A DNA stretch of 64,000 nucleotides from Bifidobacterium apri (GTDB taxonomy: Bacteria > Actinomycetota > Actinomycetes > Actinomycetales > Bifidobacteriaceae). This document shows, piece after piece, positions 27,152 to 35,950 of the stretch (position 1 is the stretch's first letter; every line of letters begins with the position of its first letter). Below the pieces are notes generated by a model. It saw nothing but the letters and a program-made list of their open reading frames with translations, made no database searches and was not told the DNA's origin. The position numbers and the translations under genes were made by a program. The DNA is taken from contig NZ_WBSO01000004.1 of the NCBI RefSeq assembly GCF_009299485.1, positions 147,447-211,446 of the forward strand. The letters are read 5' to 3'.

Positions 27152-28222
27152 TCACGCGTCTGCGGATTCGTCTGTGCCTTCGCGGGTGGATTCTCTGGCG
27201 ATGACGCGACGGGGGAACATCACATGACGGCCGAGTCGCGGATCGGTTTCGGCGCCTGTCCCGTTGGCCCGGGCATTGGCGATGAGTCGAAGGCTTTCCG
27301 CCGCCATCTGCTGCAGAGGCGCACGCATTGAGGTCAACGCGGGCGAGCTGGAGGCTGCGGCCTCATTGTCTTGCAAACTGACGACCTGGACTTGCCCGGG
27401 CACGTTGATGGACAGCTGCCCCAGCGCGATAAGCACGCCGATGGCGGTGTCGGACGACGAACAGATGACTGCCTCGGGAACATCGGCTGTCGTTCCGCCG
27501 CCGAACATCCGCATGGTGTCGGCGAAACCACGTTGCACGGTCCCGTTGTCGATGGTGATCCATGCGCTGTCGGCGCGCACGCGCAGCATGTTGAGCGAGG
27601 ACTGGAAGGCGAGCAGGGTTTCCGCGCCGTCGCTTGAACCTACGGCATCGCTAAGATACGCAACGGATGTCGCGCCGCGTTCGACGACATGGGTGACTGC
27701 CAGTTCGATGGAAGCGCCGTTGTCGATGCTGATCCAATCGTGCCGAAGGAGATTGGTTGACCCGAGCAGCTGGATGATCGGCGTATCTGTTGTGATGCCC
27801 CGGGTGAGGGACATACCGGCGTGCGGGCATGGCAATACGATGATGCCATCGGCGGGGTGCCGGCAGAATTCCTTGACTCTCCGGTGTTGTGCGGCTGCTG
27901 TGCTGTCAATGCCGACCAATAGTTGCATATGGGCGGCGCTGACCGCTTCGCTGATGGCGGTGACCACGCTCGCGGCCATCAGCGTTGAGGTTGCCGGCAT
28001 GGATAGGGCGATGGTGTTGCTCACGTCGCTGCGGAGCGCGCTTGCCGCACTGTTGACTGAATAGTTGAGTTCGCGGGCGGCTTTGCGCACTCGTCGCGCG
28101 ATATCGTCATCTTTGGTTCTTCTGCCTGACAGGACGCGCGATACCGTGGCGATCGAGACGTCGGCGAGGGCGGCGACGTTCGTGATCGACGCGCCGTTCT
28201 GTTTGCCGTGTGATGATGCCAT
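27152..28222 (-). CDS. LacI-family transcriptional regulator
   Basis: 356 residues. N-terminal helix-turn-helix ITNVAALADVSIATVSRVLSG (about residues 13-33) and hinge, then a periplasmic-binding-protein-like sugar domain with WISIDNGASIELAVTHVVERG and VSLQDNEAA. ATG follows TTGGAGCACAC. The gene lies directly downstream of ptsH on the same strand and a LacI-type operator sits 35 bp before its start, so it may control itself and perhaps the pts promoters. The effector sugar cannot be told from sequence. Confidence 0.93.
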   Translation of the reverse strand: MASSHGKQNGASITNVAALADVSIATVSRVLSGRRTKDDDIARRVRKAARELNYSVNSAASALRSDVSNTIALSMPATSTLMAASVVTAISEAVSAAHMQLLVGIDSTAAAQHRRVKEFCRHPADGIIVLPCPHAGMSLTRGITTDTPIIQLLGSTNLLRHDWISIDNGASIELAVTHVVERGATSVAYLSDAVGSSDGAETLLAFQSSLNMLRVRADSAWITIDNGTVQRGFADTMRMFGGGTTADVPEAVICSSSDTAIGVLIALGQLSINVPGQVQVVSLQDNEAAASSSPALTSMRAPLQQMAAESLRLIANARANGTGAETDPRLGRHVMFPRRVIARESTREGTDESADA

Positions 28223-28256
28223 GTGTGCTCCAAGTCAGTGATTGCCGGGAATCGGA

Positions 28257-28270
28257 TGTTTTCGCAACCA
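28257..28270. promoter_or_regulatory. Candidate LacI-family operator upstream of the LacI gene
   Basis: TGTTTTCGCAACCA fits the generic pattern TG-N4-CG-N4-CA of LacI/CcpA-type operators. It lies 35 bp upstream of the regulator start codon, a natural place for autoregulation. Confidence 0.4.
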
Positions 28271-28488
28271 TTCCTTCCGCTGTGTGGATTATAGCGGTTC
28301 GGGGCGTCGGCGGTATAACCGGTCTCGTCGCATTCGGCGGTGCTGTGCGCGTGCGGCGGGGGTTCGCTGCGGTTTCGCGTTCCCATCGCGCGGCAAGACG
28401 GCGGTACTGCGGGTGTGGCGGCGCGGTGGATGCCGGCATGGTTCCGTCCACGGTCTGCGTTCCGGGCCGTATATCCGTATGGCCGCAT
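28271..28488. other. Gap between LacI promoter and ptsH terminator
   Basis: About 220 bp of GC-rich DNA with no gene recognised. Confidence 0.4.
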
Positions 28489-28533
28489 AGCAGTAAGCCG
28501 TCCCGGTATTGGGCGGGACGGCTTACTGCTGGT
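28489..28533 (-). terminator. Long hairpin terminator downstream of ptsH
   Basis: Near-perfect stem AGCAGTAAGCCGTCCC / GGGACGGCTTACTGCT with a 9-base loop, about 60 bp 3' of the ptsH stop codon. No strong U tract on either strand. Confidence 0.75.
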
Positions 28534-28595
28534 CGCTGGTCGCGGCTGGTTTAGTCATGCCCGAATCGGTGGAACCGCCGGGTGTTGGCCTGCGT

Positions 28596-28859
28596 TCAGT
28601 CCTTGATCAGCGTTGCGACGAGATTGTCGGCGACAGCTTCGGCGTTGTCTCCGTCCACGGTGATTTCAATGGTGTCGCCCTGCTTGATGCCCAGTCCCAT
28701 CACGGACAGGATGCTGCTCGCGTTGACGGCGTTGCCGCCCTGCTTGGCGATGGTGACCGTGCAGCCGGATGCGGTTGCTGCCTGTGCGAATTCTGCGGCC
28801 GGACGAGCGTGGATGCCGACTGGATCGTTCACGGTTGCGGTACGGGTTGCGGTTGCCAT
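28596..28859 (-). CDS. ptsH: Phosphocarrier protein HPr
   Basis: 87 residues. His17 in GIHARPAAEF is the PEP-dependent phosphorylation site; Ser49 in NASSILSVMGLGI aligns with the regulatory Ser46 of Bacillus HPr. AAAGGAG is correctly spaced for this ATG; a GTG three codons upstream is less likely. It passes phosphate from enzyme I (encoded divergently) to sugar-specific PTS enzymes. Monocistronic, ending in a strong hairpin. Confidence 0.96.
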   Translation of the reverse strand: MATATRTATVNDPVGIHARPAAEFAQAATASGCTVTIAKQGGNAVNASSILSVMGLGIKQGDTIEITVDGDNAEAVADNLVATLIKD

Positions 28860-29116
28860 ATGAGACACTCCTTTGCGTCATGCGGTATGCCATGCGGGTG
28901 TTTGATTGCACCTGCTGTACGCCACAACCTTGGCTGTAGCGTTCTGGATCAATCGTACCACGATTTTCTGAAAAAGAGAAAACGTTTACCGGCGTTGCGT
29001 CGCGGATTTCTGGTATATAGTTAGGCATTACAGAAAAGAGACGCCTGCGATGGTGTGAGCGTCTCCCACTACGATTTCCGCCGGCGGAAACCGGTGCAGT
29101 ACAAGAAGGAGTCCCC
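28860..29116. promoter_or_regulatory. Divergent ptsH/ptsI control region
   Basis: 257 bp. A near-palindrome GAAAACGTTTACC at 28978-28990, centred on ACGT, resembles a LacI/CcpA-type operator. Just right of it are TTGCGT (28995-29000) and TATAGT (29016-29021, 15-bp spacer), a plausible ptsI promoter that this site would control. The ptsH promoter must lie in 28900-28975 on the minus strand but was not pinned down. Confidence 0.5.
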
Positions 29117-30766
29117 ATGGTCATCACTGGTGTTGGAATCGGACGCGGCGTCGCTGTCGGTCCCGTTATTCGTATGGCATCCCCGCTTCCGGAACCCGTG
29201 GACACGCCGAGAAATGCGAGCGTGAGCGCCGACGCTGAAATCAACCGGGCAATGAAGGCGCTGAATGTCGTCAATGCTGATCTCAACCGTCGTGCCGAAG
29301 AAGCCGCAAACGGCGACGAAGCCACCAAGAAAGCCGCTCCGATTCTGCAGGCGATCGCCATGTTCGCCTCCGACCCGTCACTCGCCGAATCCATCAAGAA
29401 TCTCATCACCGGCGGCAAAACCGCCGAACGCGCCGTGTTGGAAGGCTTCGGCCAGGTCGAGGAGATGTTCAAGGCGATCGGCGGCTATCAGGCGGAGCGC
29501 GCCGCGGACCTGCATGATGTCGGCCAACGTGTTATCGCGAATCTCATGGGGCTGCCGGCTCCTGGCGTTCCACAGAGCGACACGCCGTTCGTGCTTGTCG
29601 CCGAAGACCTGTCTCCGGCGGATACTGCCGCACTTGATTTGAACAAGACCCTCGCCATTGTCACCAGCCAGGGCGGCCCGACCAGCCATACCGCCATTCT
29701 GGCGCGTGCCCGCGGCATTGTGGCTGTGGTGTCCGCGCAGGGCGCCGATGACATCAAAGACGGGCAGACCGTGGTGGTCAATGCCGCAAAGAGCACGGTG
29801 ATTGTCGATCCGAACGAAGCGGAAATCGCCGAGGCGCATGAAGCCAAGGCGAACGCGGCCAAAGCCAAGGAACTGCGCGGCAAGCCCGGGCAGACCAAGG
29901 ACGGTCATCTCATCCCGCTGCTCGCCAATGTCGGCAAGCCTGAGGACGCTGATCCGGCACTCGAATACGGCGCCGAAGGCGTGGGCCTGTTCCGTACAGA
30001 ATTCCTGTTCCTCGGTAACGAGGAGCCGCCGAGCGTCGAAGAGCAGACCGAGGCGTATGCCAAGCTGCTGAGCCGTTTCCCCGGCAAGAAGGTTGTGATC
30101 CGCATGCTGGACGCCGGCGCGGACAAGCCGTTGCCGTTCCTGACCCCTGAGGATGAGCCGAACCCGGCGCTCGGTCTGCGTGGCCTGCGGACGCTGCGCG
30201 TGCATAAGCAGGTGCTTGAGGATCAGCTTGAGGCCATCGCCCGTGCCGACGCCCAGACCAACGCGGACCTGTGGGTGATGGTCCCGATGGTCGCCGACCA
30301 GTGGGAAGCTGAGTACTTCGTCAAGCTCGGCAAGTCCAAGGGGCTCAAGAAGGTCGGTGTGATGGCCGAAGTCCCGTCGATCGCATTGATGGCGGACAAA
30401 GTCGCTCAGGTTGCGGACTTCGTGTCCATCGGCACGAACGATCTGACCCAGTACACGCTGGCCGCCGACCGTACGCTCGGTTCTGTGGCCCACTACCAGA
30501 CCGCATGGCATCCGGCGGTGTTGCGCGCCATCAAGCTGATTGCCGACGCGGGCAACGCGAACGGCATGCCGGTGGGCGTGTGCGGTGAGGCTGCGGCTGA
30601 CCCGGATCTGGCGGTTGTGCTTGCAGGCATCGGCGTCAACTCGCTGTCGATGACGCCGGTGGCCTTGGACGATGTTCGCGCTCAGCTCGCTTCGGTCACC
30701 TTCGAGGAAGCCAAGGCGAAGGCCACTGCGGCATTGAACGGTGATTTCTACAAGCCGGAGCAGTGA
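29117..30766 (+). CDS. ptsI: PTS enzyme I (phosphoenolpyruvate-protein phosphotransferase)
   Basis: 549 residues. VGIGRGVAVGPV start, phosphorylated His191 in GGPTSHTAILARA, then the PEP-binding barrel with LFRTEFLFL, MLDAGADKPLPF, NPALGLRGLR and GTNDLTQYTLA, and GVCGEAAADP near the end. It autophosphorylates with PEP and charges HPr. AAGAAGGAG precedes the ATG. Divergent from ptsH, so the two general PTS proteins are not in one operon as in most bacteria. Confidence 0.97.
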   Translation: MVITGVGIGRGVAVGPVIRMASPLPEPVDTPRNASVSADAEINRAMKALNVVNADLNRRAEEAANGDEATKKAAPILQAIAMFASDPSLAESIKNLITGGKTAERAVLEGFGQVEEMFKAIGGYQAERAADLHDVGQRVIANLMGLPAPGVPQSDTPFVLVAEDLSPADTAALDLNKTLAIVTSQGGPTSHTAILARARGIVAVVSAQGADDIKDGQTVVVNAAKSTVIVDPNEAEIAEAHEAKANAAKAKELRGKPGQTKDGHLIPLLANVGKPEDADPALEYGAEGVGLFRTEFLFLGNEEPPSVEEQTEAYAKLLSRFPGKKVVIRMLDAGADKPLPFLTPEDEPNPALGLRGLRTLRVHKQVLEDQLEAIARADAQTNADLWVMVPMVADQWEAEYFVKLGKSKGLKKVGVMAEVPSIALMADKVAQVADFVSIGTNDLTQYTLAADRTLGSVAHYQTAWHPAVLRAIKLIADAGNANGMPVGVCGEAAADPDLAVVLAGIGVNSLSMTPVALDDVRAQLASVTFEEAKAKATAALNGDFYKPEQ

Positions 30767-30773
30767 ATGCGAG

Positions 30774-30812
30774 GTTGAGCTTCTGATTTCGAGCTTCGAG
30801 CTTCATGCTTGA
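30774..30812. repeat. Heptamer repeats after ptsI
   Basis: Short run of GAGCTTC/ATGCTTG-like heptamers between the ptsI stop and its terminator. Confidence 0.5.
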
Positions 30813-30832
30813 TGCTTCGGATGTACTTTCGG

Positions 30833-30867
30833 ACGGGCCGGTTCCTTCGTGGGGCCGGCCCGTTGTT
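30833..30867 (+). terminator. Hairpin terminator of ptsI
   Basis: Stem ACGGGCCGG / CCGGCCCGT with a 13-base loop followed by TGTTG. Weak U tract but very stable stem. Confidence 0.7.
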
Positions 30868-31084
30868 GATATGGTTCGAGATGCTGCGCTGACTGTTGTT
30901 GTGCTTGCGTGTGGCTTCGGAAGTGCCCATCTTGTGGGGTGTGGGGTTCGCTGCGGATTCGTTGTTGTGCGTTGGGTTGTGGGGCCTGCTGGATGTCGTT
31001 TGGAAAGTCGATGGGGGGCGGGCGTCACTGTCGTTTCTCCTGTCGCGTACACGCAGGAACACGTCGTCGCTGTATCCCGTCATC

Positions 31085-31178
31085 GTGCGGTTGTCTCATC
31101 GCACGCCGGGCTGATACCAGGGCAAGGGGAGCGTTGCCGGCCGGTATCTGTCTGTGGTGCGGTTGTGCTGTCGCACGC
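31085..31178. repeat. Pair of GTGCG hairpins spaced 72 bp
   Basis: GTGCGGTTGT...CGCACGC occurs at 31085 and again at 31157, 72 bp apart, each able to fold through GTGCG/CGCAC. Lies in the 528-bp gap between ptsI and the PEBP gene, which otherwise shows no gene. Confidence 0.65.
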
Positions 31179-31282
31179 CGCGCCGGTAGCCTGTCGCCGG
31201 CGCCCGAGCGTGCCCTATCTGCCCGCGGCGTGACGGGTATTGCCGCCCCGCGGCGGTTTGCACACACGTCATCACGATGCGC

Positions 31283-31288
31283 GATACT
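31283..31288 (+). promoter_or_regulatory. Candidate -10 for a leaderless PEBP transcript
   Basis: GATACT ends seven bases before the chosen ATG at 31295, and no good Shine-Dalgarno site is present. This spacing would start transcription at or near the A of the ATG. Confidence 0.35.
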
Positions 31289-31294
31289 GAAAGC

Positions 31295-31846
31295 ATGAGA
31301 ATCTCCGCTGATTTTACTGTTGTGCCTGATGACTTTGCCAAGCGCGCGCCAGCCGAAAACCGCGCTGACGGCACGCCAATCGTCTCGTTCCCCTTCTATA
31401 TCGACGATCTCGCCCCAGACGCGATGTTCCTGCATTGGGAACTTGTCGACCCGGATTCAATCCCGGTATGCGGCTTCGAATGGATTCATTGGGCAGTCGC
31501 CAACGTGCCGGTCGATGCGCTCATGTTTGATTTCAACGATTCGCATGCCCTGCAAATCCCGGCCGACTTCTCCCGTTCGTTGCCCGCGATGATTCCTGAA
31601 GCCGTGCAAGGACGTACATCGGCGGCAAGCAAATTCGTCGGAGCCACGAACCCTGCAGTAACCATGCGCTACAACGGCCCGCAACCGCCGGACAAGGATC
31701 ACGACTATCTGCTGCAGGTATGGGCGACCCGCGAGGAACTGCCCGGGCTGAATCAAGGATTCTGGCTCAACGAGATGCTGCACGGCCTGCGCAAGACCGA
31801 CAGCCTGGTCGATCAGGGTGGCGCGTTCTTCACCGGGCGCGCGTAA
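31295..31846 (+). CDS. YbhB/YbcL family PEBP protein
   Basis: 183 residues. Phosphatidylethanolamine-binding-protein fold: SFPFYIDDLAPDAMFLHWELVDPD, the central FEWIHWAVANVP, and the ligand-pocket motif YNGPQPPDKDHDY, matching the bacterial YbhB/YbcL branch in order and length. Cytoplasmic by lack of a signal peptide. Bacterial members have no settled function. Start taken at the second ATG (MRISADF), six codons after the first. Confidence 0.9.
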   Translation: MRISADFTVVPDDFAKRAPAENRADGTPIVSFPFYIDDLAPDAMFLHWELVDPDSIPVCGFEWIHWAVANVPVDALMFDFNDSHALQIPADFSRSLPAMIPEAVQGRTSAASKFVGATNPAVTMRYNGPQPPDKDHDYLLQVWATREELPGLNQGFWLNEMLHGLRKTDSLVDQGGAFFTGRA

Positions 31847-31900
31847 CAACCGGTCTGTCCCGCATGTCATCGCCCGTCGTATGGCCCGCGTGGCACAATG

Positions 31901-31955
31901 CGCTTGATAGACGCCATCGATGCCATTGATGCAATCGATGCGATTGCGCAATCCC
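31901..31955. repeat. 9-bp tandem repeat in the pepD leader
   Basis: Repeats of GATGCCATT/GATGCAATC type (about five units). If read in frame with pepD they would give Ile-Asp-Ala repeats, but this is upstream of the well-placed pepD start and is treated as non-coding. Confidence 0.65.
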
Positions 31956-32041
31956 GAACGGCACACGTCGTGCAATCACGCGTGAGCACATACCGGATAC
32001 GCGCGAAGGCTTGGAAATTCGGCAAAACTGAAAGGAACACC

Positions 32042-33655
32042 ATGGCCTGCACCACAATTTTGGTAGGTAAGGACGCGAGCTATGACGGCTCGACCATCAT
32101 CGCCCGCAACGAGGATTCCGCCAACGGCGAATTCAATCCGAAGCGTTTCATCGTCGTCCGTCCGAGCGAACAGCCTCGGCATTATCGCAGTGTGCTCAGC
32201 CACGTCGAAGTCGATCTGCCGGACAACCCGCTGCAATACACGGCAGTTCCGAACGCCGACACCAAGGAAGGCATTTGGGGCGAAGCCGGCGTCAACGAAG
32301 CGAACGTGGCGATGAGCGCCACCGAAACGCTGACTACCAACGAGCGCGTGCTTGGCGCCGATCCGTTCGTCGAGCTTGTCCCCGCCACCGGCAAGCCCGG
32401 CGAGGATGGTTACAAGCCCGAAACCCCCGGCGGCATTGGCGAAGAGGATTTTCTCACCCTGGTACTGCCGTACATCAAGACCGCGCGCGAAGGCGTGGAG
32501 CGGCTCGGCTCGCTGCTCGAACAGTACGGCACCTATGAAATGAACGGTGTCGCGTTCTCCGACGCTCACGAAATCTGGTGGCTGGAAACGGTTGGCGGGC
32601 ATCATTGGATCGCCAAGCGTGTTCCGGACGAGGCATATGTGACCATGCCGAACCAGCTGGGCATCGACGAATTCGATTTGGATGATGCGCTCGGAGAGCA
32701 GGAGAGCCATATGTGCTCCGCCGACCTTGCCGGGTTCATCGAGCATAATCATCTCGACCTCGCCGTCGAATCGGCATCCCCGTTCAATCCGCGTGACGCG
32801 TTCGGCTCCCATTCGGATTCCGACCACGTGTACAACACGCCGCGCGCATGGTACATGCAGCGATTCCTCAACCCGTATGACGAGGTGTGGGACGGCAAAG
32901 ACGCGGATCATACGCCGGAAAGCAACGATATTCCGTGGGCGCGCCAGCCTGAACGCAAAATCACTATTGAAGATGTGAAATACGTGCTCAGCTCCCACTA
33001 TCAAGGAACCCCGTTCGACCCGTATGGGCATCTGGGTGATGAGCACACCCGGCACATGTACCGCACCATCGGCATCAACCGTCAGAGCCAACTGTCGGTT
33101 ATGCAAATTCGTCCGTATCGCCCGCAGTCCAACCGCGCGATCCAGTGGATTGCTTACGGTTCCAACCCGTTCAATACCTTGGTCCCGTTCTTCCCGAACG
33201 TGGACACCACGCCGAAGTATTTCGAAGACACGACCACGCGCGTGACCTCCGAGAACTTCTACTGGGAGAACCGCATTATCGCAGCGCTGTGCGATGCGGC
33301 GTTCTCCGACACGGCGAACGCGGTGGAACGCTATCAGGAGAAGACCGGCGGCATGGCCCACCGTCTGATCGCCGCGACCGACGAGCAGGTTTCTCGCCTT
33401 GGCGGTGAGAATGAAGCCAAAGCCAAGCGGCTGGAAGACGAGTTCGAGGCAGACAATCTCGATGGCGATGTGGAGCCGCTTGAGCCCGACCAGATCATCG
33501 AGGTCGTGCGCGACCAGGAAGTGCGTGACGTGCTTGCCGCCGCGAACCAGACCATGGCCGACCAAATCAAGAAGGAAACTGACGAACTGCTCGACACTGT
33601 GCTGTATATCACCAGCATGAAGATGAAGAACGGGTTCAACCGCTCCGACAACTGA
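32042..33655 (+). CDS. pepD: C69-family dipeptidase
   Basis: 537 residues. Starts [20 protein letters not shown], then [11 protein letters not shown]: the N-terminal-nucleophile Cys and conserved ARNED of peptidase family C69. Further hallmarks are [17 protein letters not shown] and [18 protein letters not shown]. Hydrolyses dipeptides with broad specificity in the cytoplasm. GAAAGGAACACC sets the ATG; the frame is open 48 codons further up through a 9-bp repeat, which is rejected as coding. Typical lactic-acid-bacterial PepD starts Met-Cys; here an Ala sits between. Confidence 0.94.
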   Translation: MACTTILVGKDASYDGSTIIARNEDSANGEFNPKRFIVVRPSEQPRHYRSVLSHVEVDLPDNPLQYTAVPNADTKEGIWGEAGVNEANVAMSATETLTTNERVLGADPFVELVPATGKPGEDGYKPETPGGIGEEDFLTLVLPYIKTAREGVERLGSLLEQYGTYEMNGVAFSDAHEIWWLETVGGHHWIAKRVPDEAYVTMPNQLGIDEFDLDDALGEQESHMCSADLAGFIEHNHLDLAVESASPFNPRDAFGSHSDSDHVYNTPRAWYMQRFLNPYDEVWDGKDADHTPESNDIPWARQPERKITIEDVKYVLSSHYQGTPFDPYGHLGDEHTRHMYRTIGINRQSQLSVMQIRPYRPQSNRAIQWIAYGSNPFNTLVPFFPNVDTTPKYFEDTTTRVTSENFYWENRIIAALCDAAFSDTANAVERYQEKTGGMAHRLIAATDEQVSRLGGENEAKAKRLEDEFEADNLDGDVEPLEPDQIIEVVRDQEVRDVLAAANQTMADQIKKETDELLDTVLYITSMKMKNGFNRSDN

Positions 33656-34039
33656 TTCCATGTGGTATCCGGTTTGACCGTCATACCACCCGGTGTATCG
33701 GCCTGATTCCCCGTGTCACGATAGGCGCGTTCGCGCACTTGTGGCACGGGGAATCCGCATACGGCGTGTCTATGCCGCCGATGCCCGTAGTGCCCGCAGG
33801 TCCTGCCGTATCCTGCTGTTTTCCTGCTGTCTGCTGGTTGTGCCGTGGCGTCTGTTTTCTGGACAATCCGGCGTTGCTGACAGGGCCATCGATTATAGTG
33901 AAGACGTGCGCAACGCGGGCTTGCGCATGGTTTCTTGCTTGTGGCTGTAGCGTGTGCGTCTACAGTGTGGACTTGCCCGACCAGACTTGCCGTCGGCGGC
34001 CGCCGACGGTGCAGTATCACCGACAGGTAAGGAGACCCC
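33656..34039. promoter_or_regulatory. pepD-fhs intergenic region with several dyads
   Basis: 384 bp without a gene. GTGGTAT/ATACCAC stem at about 33662-33688; an 11-bp perfect stem GATTCCCCGTG (33705-33715) with CACGGGGAATC (33745-33755) enclosing an inner GCGCG hairpin, probably the pepD terminator; and a perfect 20-bp palindrome at 33990-34009 whose half is CCGTCGGCGG, 30 bp before fhs. TACAGT at 33961 could be a -10. Confidence 0.55.
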
Positions 34040-35563
34040 ATGACCGGTATCGAGGATTACACACGCCAGTACGGCTTGGTCCGCAAGATTGACGCGTACG
34101 GCTACCTCGACTATCTCAACACTCATCCTGAAGCGCCCCGCAAGCATGGCAAAGTCGTGCTCGTCACCGCTGACACGCCGCTCAAGGCATCCCGCGGCGA
34201 AGGCAAAACCACCACTACCATCGCGCTGATCGACGCGCTGCGTGCTCGCGGCATCGATGCGACCGCCGTCCTGCGCCAGCCGAGCATGGGCATCACCGCA
34301 GCCGGTTCCAAGGGCGGTGCGTCCGGCGGCGGCAAGGCGTCCCTGACGCATCCGGAACTCATCGACTGGGGTCTGTGCGGCGAAATGGCCGCGATCGAGG
34401 CCGCTCAGAATCTGCTCGTCTCCTTCGCAGAGAAGGCTGTGGACGAAGGCAAGCTCGACACCGTGCTGGTGCCGCGCGTTTCCGAGGTTCCGTCCCGTTC
34501 GCTGCGCAAAATCGTCGTCGACGCCGGCAAGAACAATGTCGCCGAGCGTGTCGTACTTACCCCGACCTGCGAGCTCATGCAGATCGTCGTGCTCTCCCGT
34601 TCCATGGACGAAATCGCCGAACGCGTCGCCGCGATGATCGCCGGTACCAAGGACGGCAAGCCGGTCAAGTTCGGTGAGTTCACTGATTTGTGGCGTATCA
34701 CCGGTATTCTCGGCGATGCGGTCAAGCCGGCGCTCACCGAAACGGTCAACGGCTCGCCGGTGTACGTGCATGGTGGTCCGTTCGCGAATGTGTCCATCGG
34801 CATTCCGACGCTCGTGTCCGTTGAACTCGCCTGCGCGCTGCATGACGTGGTTATCGTCGAAGCCGGGTATGGCGCCGACGCGGGTGCTCAGAAGTGGCTG
34901 GACATCGCCTGCCGTGAGTATGGCGCGCAATGGCCGTCCGCCGCGGTCGTGGTCACGCGTGCCACCACGTGGCGCGATGATCCGGCGTTGCAGTGGCGCT
35001 ACCCGTTCCATGTGCAGCGTCTTGAGGGCCTGAACATCCCGACCTTCCCGCTGATCAACCTGTGGAGCGGCGAGGACGATCAGATTGATGCGCTGCGCGC
35101 GACGGCGAAGGATCTGAAGTTCCGCGATCCGATTATCGGCAACCTGTTCCGTGACGGCGGTGCGGCGCTCGCTCCGCAGCTTGACGCATTCGTTGATGTG
35201 CTGGGTGTCGGCGACGGCAAGACTCCGGCGAGCCCGGACAGCCACAAGGGTATGCCGTTGATTGATGATATCCACTGGGTCGCCGGCAATGCGTATGGCG
35301 TGCCTGCGGATCGTGTTGTGAAGCGTGACGGTTTCGACGAGTCACTGGCGCAGGCCGAGCAGCTTTGCGCGAATGCTGGATTCAAGCTTGATGATCTCGC
35401 ATTGGTCGCGGTGAAGTCTCCTGCCACGATGACCGATAACGATGCTGCGCCGGCGGACGAGCGTACCGTGACCCTGAAGAAGGTCGAGGTGCATGCCGGT
35501 GCAGGCTTGGTGCAGGTCAACCTGACCACCTCGCTGACTACGCCGATGCCGAAGATCGTCTGA
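34040..35563 (+). CDS. fhs: Formate-tetrahydrofolate ligase, divergent type
   Basis: 507 residues. The P-loop region TPLKASRGEGKTTTTIAL and the folate/nucleotide segment RQPSMGITAAGSKGGASGGG identify the Fhs family; later blocks FANVSIGIPTLVSVELACAL and VVIVEAGYGADAGAQKW follow in the expected order. It makes 10-formyl-THF from formate, ATP and THF, relevant in a formate-producing fermenter. About 50 residues shorter than the usual 555 and the P-loop and post-Gly segments differ from canonical TPAGEGKTT and GGGYAQV. TAAGGAGA precedes the ATG. Confidence 0.9.
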   Translation: MTGIEDYTRQYGLVRKIDAYGYLDYLNTHPEAPRKHGKVVLVTADTPLKASRGEGKTTTTIALIDALRARGIDATAVLRQPSMGITAAGSKGGASGGGKASLTHPELIDWGLCGEMAAIEAAQNLLVSFAEKAVDEGKLDTVLVPRVSEVPSRSLRKIVVDAGKNNVAERVVLTPTCELMQIVVLSRSMDEIAERVAAMIAGTKDGKPVKFGEFTDLWRITGILGDAVKPALTETVNGSPVYVHGGPFANVSIGIPTLVSVELACALHDVVIVEAGYGADAGAQKWLDIACREYGAQWPSAAVVVTRATTWRDDPALQWRYPFHVQRLEGLNIPTFPLINLWSGEDDQIDALRATAKDLKFRDPIIGNLFRDGGAALAPQLDAFVDVLGVGDGKTPASPDSHKGMPLIDDIHWVAGNAYGVPADRVVKRDGFDESLAQAEQLCANAGFKLDDLALVAVKSPATMTDNDAAPADERTVTLKKVEVHAGAGLVQVNLTTSLTTPMPKIV

Positions 35564-35584
35564 TCATTCGGCTGATGACATATC

Positions 35585-35620
35585 GCCCCGCGTGCCGGTT
35601 GGTGCGCGGGGCTTTCTGTT
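35585..35620 (+). terminator. Terminator of fhs
   Basis: Stem GCCCCGCG / CGCGGGGC, 12-base loop, followed by TTTCTGTT. Confidence 0.88.
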
Positions 35621-35660
35621 GCGTTGTAGCATCGAGTTTCGCGGACGGTCGGGACTCTGC

Positions 35661-35868
35661 TTCTGCCGACGCTGAGTGAGTGAAGTATGAGTGTCGGTAG
35701 AGGGTCGGCATTCTGTTTCTACCGACACTGATGGGCATGTGAGCGTCGGCAGAGGGTTAAGAATCTGTTTCTACCGACGGTGACAAGCATGTGAGCGTCG
35801 GTGGAAGCAGGTAGAAAACCTTCTGCCGACGTTGAGAGGGGTCTCAGCGTCGGCAGAAACAGGGGATG
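35661..35868. repeat. Family A hairpin units in tandem (convergent gap fhs/pilT)
   Basis: Four tandem hairpin units starting at 35661, 35717, 35769 and 35821 (spacings 56, 52, 52). Each runs from TTCTGCCGACGCTGA-like to an inverted GCGTCGGCAGAA-like arm; the last is nearly perfect. Related single or paired units occur at 40200, 48174, 53279 and 57878. Confidence 0.85.
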
Positions 35869-35903
35869 ACCGGCCGTCAAGACCGGGATGGGGTCGCCTT
35901 GGG

Positions 35904-35944
35904 GCGATCCGTTCGGCCGGTGTCGTTCCGGCCGAACGGATCGC
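35904..35944 (-). terminator. 17-bp-stem hairpin after pilT
   Basis: Perfect 17-bp stem beginning GCGATCCGTTCGG with a 7-base loop, seven bases from the pilT stop on the minus strand. No U tract, so it may act as an mRNA 3' stabiliser as well as terminator. Confidence 0.7.
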
Positions 35945-35950
35945 TTGCGG

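Noticed and set aside
31898..32041. N-terminal extension of pepD with Ile-Asp-Ala repeats
   Set aside because: Upstream of a good ribosome site and of the N-terminal Cys that family C69 needs at or near the start.
31976..33661. 561-codon minus-strand frame opposite pepD
   Set aside because: Antisense shadow; pepD has full family motifs and a proper start.
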